From Gemmatimonadales bacterium UBA1120 (GTDB taxonomy: Bacteria; Gemmatimonadota; Gemmatimonadetes; Longimicrobiales; Gaopeijiaceae), in contig DCAZ01000022.1 in assembly GCA_002313925.1 (NCBI GenBank), positions 12,311 through 23,422 of the forward strand: a stretch of DNA of 11,112 nucleotides. The letters run 5' to 3'. The position numbers and the translations under genes were made by a program. The notes under the pieces were generated by a model, which saw only the letters and a list, made by a program, of their open reading frames with translations, was not told the DNA's origin and searched no databases. How positions within the stretch are numbered: position 1 is the stretch's first letter; each line of letters opens with the position of its first letter. Of this stretch, positions 7,968 through 11,112 are shown one piece after another.

Positions 7968-8162
7968 ATGGCCATCTATCGTACCCTTTACTATACTGAT
8001 GTCACAGTAGGCGTCGGGGGGCGGGTTACGATTCCCCAGGACATGAGGGAACACCTGGGGATCAAAGAGGGTGAGTCCCTAACTGTGAGAATGGAAGAAA
8101 ATCCAAGAGGTGGCCGCCAGATGGTCGTGTGGCGCGCGGAACCGGAAATTGAAGAAGGCTGA
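7968..8162 (+). CDS. AbrB/MazE/SpoVT-type DNA-binding protein
   Basis: 64-residue protein with one swapped-hairpin AbrB-fold domain at about residues 10-47. The signature is VGVGGRVTIPQDMREHLGIKEGESLTV, reading as a G-R-V-T-I-P core followed by a short helix (MREHLGI) and the G-x-x-L strand. Proteins of this fold bind DNA as dimers and act as transition-state regulators or as antitoxins. The short basic stretch NPRGGRQ and an acidic tail (EPEIEEG) follow. The start is certain because of the AGGAGG upstream. No toxin (MazF, PIN or Doc type) adjoins it: the next gene downstream is the convergent LuxC-like gene, 21 bases away, and the ABC ATPase is divergent upstream. It is therefore more likely a stand-alone regulator, perhaps acting on its own promoter or the neighbouring exporter; that role is inference. 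Confidence 0.85.
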   Translation: MAIYRTLYYTDVTVGVGGRVTIPQDMREHLGIKEGESLTVRMEENPRGGRQMVVWRAEPEIEEG

Positions 8163-8183
8163 GCCCAAAAAAACATAGGGTCG

Positions 8184-9590
8184 TCAGTCGCCTACTTCTT
8201 CCAGATCAACCCAGTGGACTAAGTCTCGGAGGGGACTGCCTCCATCATGGTGCCATGACGGAGGAGGGAAAGGTAATTCCGAGAACTTTGCGATACGTGA
8301 TACTCCGATACGTCCCAGTTCTTCAGCGAATTCCTCTAAATCCACACCCACACCCGCCACACCCACACTCTGAAGGTGCCCCTTGTCAGGGCTCAACCTG
8401 TTGATCAAGTCACATAGGTTCCCAATCGGCTCCACACGTACAACTCGGCCAACGTGATTGCATCTTAGCTCCGAATCCGGATCGAAAATCACTGTCCAGA
8501 AAGCCCTGCCACCATGATAGATACCTACTGGCGAACCTGCTGCTGCAAGCAATTCCGCAGCACCACGAACCTGATGCAGCGCTGCCGCTTCCTCTAGTTC
8601 CAGATCACCACCTGGAAGATCATTTTCTATAGCTTCAAGGGCCGATGCCAGGTATCCAGCAAAGGCCTCCGGTGTAATATCTCCACCGGACTCGACATAA
8701 ATAGATCGTGGAGACACGCAGCCCCGCTGGTCAAAAACCGCCACGGCACGAGCAATATCCCGAGCAGTCTGTTCGACTAACCCTGAGGTAAGTGCCTGGC
8801 TCCCGACAACCCCCACGCTAATGCGGTGATGGTAGGCTACAAAGCGTTTGGTCACCGGAGTCAATGCTCGAATACTCTCCACCGACTCGTCCCCACCATA
8901 AGTGGTTACAATACTGGCTCGGTCGAGGACTCCCCTTTCTAAATCTGAACTGCCGCCCGGCCAATAAAGGACGGCAACATTTTCAGCCAAATCCTGATCT
9001 ATAACTGCTAGTGCCTGCATAAAGAGTAGGGGAAGTACCACATCTCCTCGGCCTGGCTTTAGTAAGGTCGGCGCCTTGGTTAACAAGCTGCGAATCAACG
9101 CCGTCACTCCGACTCCAGGTACGCTACCCGATACAATCTGGACACAGAGGTCAGCGCCAATTGCCATTGTCTGACATCCGTTCTGCTTAACGAAACCATC
9201 CAATGCATCTGAAGTGCCAAATTCGTTGCTCAGAAGCTGACAGAGCCGATCCTCAACCCAATCTACAGCCATACCATCCAAAACAGCACGAGCCATTGGA
9301 GCTGACAGACCAGAGGCCCTGGGAAGCAGTTCCAACGCCTTCGTTCTGAGGGGGTCACCCTCCTTCAAGAATCGACTCCCTGCGATTCCGAGTATCTGAG
9401 CGAGATCAGCAGCCTTTCGCTTTCTCAATCTGCTGCTGCCCTCGATTAAGATATCGGCCAATCCATTTAGCCACCGGGACTCGATAGAGAGGCTACGCAT
9501 AGAGAACTCTGGTCCTAGAGCAACAGAGGTTGCTCCCGGAACCTCGACGGAACCTGGGATGGCCCAAGCATCGAAGATGTCTCGGGTCAC
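8184..9590 (-). CDS. LuxC-like acyl-CoA / acyl-protein reductase (long-chain aldehyde forming)
   Basis: Cytoplasmic NADPH-dependent reductase of the LuxC family (aldehyde dehydrogenase superfamily), 468 residues, a normal LuxC length. LuxC takes an acyl group as a thioester on its own cysteine and reduces it to aldehyde. Visible here: VSGSVPGVGVTALIRSLLTKAPTLLKPGRGD (about 153-183), matching the family's cofactor-domain strand-helix; YWPGGSSDLE (209-218); VTTYGGDESVESI (228-240); the catalytic-cysteine motif FDQRGCVSPRSIYVE with Cys291; and the C-terminal RIGVSRIAKFSELPFPPPSWHHDG region ending in the LRDLVHW helix. The first 100 or so residues are less conserved. Start GTG at 9590 overlaps the stop of the LuxE-like gene by 4 bases (GTGA), so translation is coupled; upstream Shine-Dalgarno is weak. 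No LuxA, LuxB or LuxD is in the window, so a role in light is unlikely. The actual acyl substrate is unknown. Confidence 0.88.
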   Translation of the reverse strand: MTRDIFDAWAIPGSVEVPGATSVALGPEFSMRSLSIESRWLNGLADILIEGSSRLRKRKAADLAQILGIAGSRFLKEGDPLRTKALELLPRASGLSAPMARAVLDGMAVDWVEDRLCQLLSNEFGTSDALDGFVKQNGCQTMAIGADLCVQIVSGSVPGVGVTALIRSLLTKAPTLLKPGRGDVVLPLLFMQALAVIDQDLAENVAVLYWPGGSSDLERGVLDRASIVTTYGGDESVESIRALTPVTKRFVAYHHRISVGVVGSQALTSGLVEQTARDIARAVAVFDQRGCVSPRSIYVESGGDITPEAFAGYLASALEAIENDLPGGDLELEEAAALHQVRGAAELLAAAGSPVGIYHGGRAFWTVIFDPDSELRCNHVGRVVRVEPIGNLCDLINRLSPDKGHLQSVGVAGVGVDLEEFAEELGRIGVSRIAKFSELPFPPPSWHHDGGSPLRDLVHWVDLEEVGD

Positions 9591-9642
9591 CGGCGAGTGA
9601 CCCTACTAGAGGCCATCAGCTCATCCATGGTCCTAGAGCAAC
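9510..9642. repeat. 15-bp exact direct repeat flanking the luxE-like / luxC-like junction
   Basis: TGGTCCTAGAGCAAC occurs at 9510-9524 and again at 9628-9642, on either side of the overlap at 9587-9590. The two copies are read in different frames (VALGP in the reductase, CSRTM in the synthetase), so shared protein sequence does not explain them. Confidence 0.7.
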
Positions 9643-9645
9643 CTC
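9526..9645. repeat. 10-bp inverted repeat spanning the gene junction, with a competing 7-bp hairpin
   Basis: GAGGTTGCTC (9526-9535) is the exact reverse complement of GAGCAACCTC (9636-9645), with 100 bases between that contain the stop/start overlap. The inner arm can instead form a local hairpin: GAGCAAC (9518-9524), 4-base loop, GTTGCTC (9529-9535). The two pairings exclude one another. A regulatory role is inference; chance is possible. Confidence 0.5.
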
Positions 9646-10741
9646 GTGGCTCCGCATTAGGAAAACGACCCTCAAGATGAACTTTTCCACCTATCACCCG
9701 CCCAACATCCTCGGTAAGCACGTGGCAAACCGAACCAAGGTTTGCTAGGTCAAAGAACGCTAGTAACCCCGTTTCATTTTCTGCGACCGGCTCAAGGGTC
9801 ATCGGGTTGAGTGCACGTACCCTAAGCCATGGCGGCAAAGTATGACCTGCTTGTATTGCATTTGGTTGAGTCAGGTTCGATTCATAAAGTTGTGAGAGTA
9901 ATTCCGTCATACCATACTCATTCACGATTCGATTAAGCTCGAGACCTACGGTCGTGGAAAGAGACTTGTATAGCTGCTCTTTCGTGACATCACGGGTCTG
10001 AGCCTTGAATCCTCCAGTCTCCATAATCCGGCTCTCTGGTGGGAGGCGTCGTAGCTCCTTACCTGCCAACTCGTCTAGCCAGTGAACAAAAGCAAATGCG
10101 GTTCCAAGTAGTAGTATGTTCTCGCCCTCTAGCGCTGCGTCATTTAACACGTTTCTGAGTCCTATACTGTTTAGCACACCCTTTCCGTTAACAAGCCAGT
10201 GAGTTTCTGAAGACATTGTGTCAGCCGCTACGCCGACCATGTGCGAAAGAGACGAGTGGGGCAGATCCACCGGGGACGGAATCAGGGATACAAATTTGAT
10301 TTTCTCAACATCCGGCAGAAGATGTTCGCGAAAGTTTGATAGGAGTGAAGCATGGTAAAGCGAAGGCCGTGATACTAAGTGTCTTCCCGGGGCGAGAGTC
10401 GTGCTGGTAGTTCCGCTTGTTCGGAAGACCATTTTTACAGAGGAATGATCACCCGTTACTAAATCGAGATGTCTAAACGCCGTGGTTGGGACCATCGGTA
10501 CATGCCGCCAACTCTTAACCGCAGTAGGCACGGCGTTCTTGCCTTCACAGAAGCGGCGATATACAGGATTGTATTGGAACTGGGCATTAAAGGCCCTCAA
10601 GGCCAATTCTTCGAATTTCAGATCACTCCAACGCGATGTGAAATCCTGTGAGAAGTGTATTTCCAGTTCACTGGCTAATCCATCAAGTTCTTCTGGTACC
10701 CTACCAATCGGAGACATCCTCGTTGATGATATATCAGTCAT
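9587..10741 (-). CDS. LuxE-like acyl-protein synthetase (fatty-acid activating, adenylate-forming)
   Basis: Cytoplasmic adenylate-forming enzyme of the LuxE family, 384 residues, close to the length of LuxE from luminous vibrios. LuxE activates a free fatty acid as acyl-AMP, carries it on a cysteine near its own C-terminus, and hands it to LuxC. Visible motifs: FRTSGTTSTT (106-115), the ATP-phosphate loop; SLIPSPVDLPHSSLSHM (152-168); LLGTAFAFVHWLDEL (211-225); METGGFKAQTR (240-250); NEYGMTELLSQLY (274-286), like the YGxTE motif of ANL ligases; and LTEDVGR (342-348). Near the end EPRGCSRTM holds Cys368, placed like the acylated cysteine of LuxE. The small C-terminal domain of full-size CoA ligases is absent, as in LuxE. 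ATG at 10741 has no Shine-Dalgarno; a second in-frame ATG lies 8 codons in, with GAGG directly before it. First gene of the pair; about 130 bases separate it from the divergent DUF5916-type gene. Confidence 0.88.
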   Translation of the reverse strand: MTDISSTRMSPIGRVPEELDGLASELEIHFSQDFTSRWSDLKFEELALRAFNAQFQYNPVYRRFCEGKNAVPTAVKSWRHVPMVPTTAFRHLDLVTGDHSSVKMVFRTSGTTSTTLAPGRHLVSRPSLYHASLLSNFREHLLPDVEKIKFVSLIPSPVDLPHSSLSHMVGVAADTMSSETHWLVNGKGVLNSIGLRNVLNDAALEGENILLLGTAFAFVHWLDELAGKELRRLPPESRIMETGGFKAQTRDVTKEQLYKSLSTTVGLELNRIVNEYGMTELLSQLYESNLTQPNAIQAGHTLPPWLRVRALNPMTLEPVAENETGLLAFFDLANLGSVCHVLTEDVGRVIGGKVHLEGRFPNAEPRGCSRTMDELMASSRVTRR

Positions 10742-10862
10742 AGTTGGTAATGTATGGTGTTACTAGATACCAAGTGCGAGAAACTCACAACAACAACCGC
10801 CATCTGGGTGTCTCGTTAGTGGCCCCTCGAATTCTTTGGTTAGAGTCGGCATTACACAACTA

Positions 10863-10869
10863 GGGAGGA
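10863..10869 (+). promoter_or_regulatory. Ribosome binding site of the DUF5916-type gene
   Basis: GGGAGGA ends 4 bases before the ATG at 10874, fixing that start. The rest of the 10742-10873 gap shows no convincing promoter hexamers on either strand. Confidence 0.65.
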
Positions 10870-10873
10870 TCAG

Positions 10874-11112
10874 ATGAAGAGGACCGCACATTTGCGTGTT
10901 CTCATACTGTTGGTGAGCCATCTCAGTGGATTCTCCCTGGCTAATCCATCTGCTGCACAGGAATCACCTGGAGTCACCCTACAGGCGCTGCCTCTCGAAG
11001 TTGATCTCGATCTTGATGGTCGTATCTTGGAGGAATCCTGGTTTTCCGCAGTCCCGATCACTGATTTCACACAGCAAGAGCCGGTCGAAGGCGGGGTGCC
11101 GTCAGAGAAAAC
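10874..11112 (+). CDS. Secreted protein, start of a DUF5916 / CBM9-like family member (cut by window edge)
   Basis: Only the first 79 codons are present. They begin with a Sec signal peptide: MKR, a hydrophobic stretch (LRVLILLVSHLSGFSLA, about 7-23), and a likely cleavage site at PSAAQ (after about residue 28). The mature part opens with LDLDGRILEESWFSAVPITDFTQQEP (about 46-71), then EGGVPSEKT. The pattern DGxLxExxWxxAxPIxxFxQxEPxxG is what I know from the N-terminal carbohydrate-binding-9-like domain of DUF5916 proteins, large outer-membrane-associated proteins common in Gemmatimonadota and Bacteroidota. Their function is not established. The start is well supported by the GGGAGGA site. The family call rests on this short N-terminus, so it is probable but not certain; a carbohydrate-binding enzyme with the same first domain is the alternative. 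Confidence 0.72.
   Translation, partial: MKRTAHLRVLILLVSHLSGFSLANPSAAQESPGVTLQALPLEVDLDLDGRILEESWFSAVPITDFTQQEPVEGGVPSEK

Noticed and set aside
8163..8183. A7 run (8167-8173) between the AbrB-type gene and the LuxC-like gene as a terminator
   Set aside because: On the minus strand it gives a T-run after the LuxC-like stop, but I could find no stable hairpin before it.
8341..8371. CACACCC-type tandem repetition
   Set aside because: It encodes the SVGVAGVGVD stretch of the LuxC-like protein; repeated Gly-Val codons explain it.
8184..9590. LuxC-like protein read as a generic aldehyde dehydrogenase or glutamyl-phosphate reductase
   Set aside because: The RGCVSPRS motif, the C-terminal SWHHDG region and coupling to a LuxE-like gene fit LuxC better.
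1..11112. CRISPR arrays, tRNA/rRNA genes, insertion sequences, phage genes
   Set aside because: I saw no regularly spaced repeats, no cloverleaf or rRNA-like sequence, and no transposase or integrase.

Overview
The window looks like chromosomal DNA from a Gram-negative aerobic bacterium of moderate G+C content (near 50% by eye; not computed). It holds the front of an alternative complex III (act) operon, a NatA/NatB-type ABC exporter, an AbrB-type regulator, and the start of what looks like a secreted DUF5916/CBM9-like protein. This mix is common in Gemmatimonadota and other FCB-group or marine lineages. The lineage is inferred from gene content only; no marker gene is present.

Layout. Positions 1-4776, minus strand: actA (pentaheme cytochrome c), actB (Tat-exported Fe-S / pseudo-molybdopterin subunit) and actC (NrfD-like membrane subunit, running off the left edge), tightly coupled. 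Together they are the core of a quinol:electron-acceptor oxidoreductase that replaces the bc1 complex. Positions 4777-5169: non-coding divergent region. Positions 5170-5520, plus strand: small hypothetical gene. Positions 5562-7765, minus strand: ABC exporter permease and ATPase, overlapping by one base. Positions 7968-8162, plus strand: AbrB/SpoVT-fold regulator with a very strong ribosome binding site. Positions 8184-10741, minus strand: a two-gene operon encoding a LuxE-like acyl-protein synthetase followed by a LuxC-like acyl-CoA reductase, overlapping by 4 bases. Positions 10874-11112, plus strand: signal peptide and first domain of a DUF5916-type protein, cut by the right edge.

The most unusual part is the LuxE-LuxC pair. 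In luminous bacteria these two proteins, with LuxD, form the fatty-acid reductase that makes aldehyde for luciferase. Here there is no luciferase (LuxAB) and no LuxD in view, and the gene order is E then C. The predicted acyl-carrying cysteine of LuxE (Cys368) and catalytic cysteine of LuxC (Cys291) are both present, so a working acid-to-aldehyde module serving something other than light is plausible. An inverted repeat and a competing local hairpin also straddle the luxE/luxC junction.
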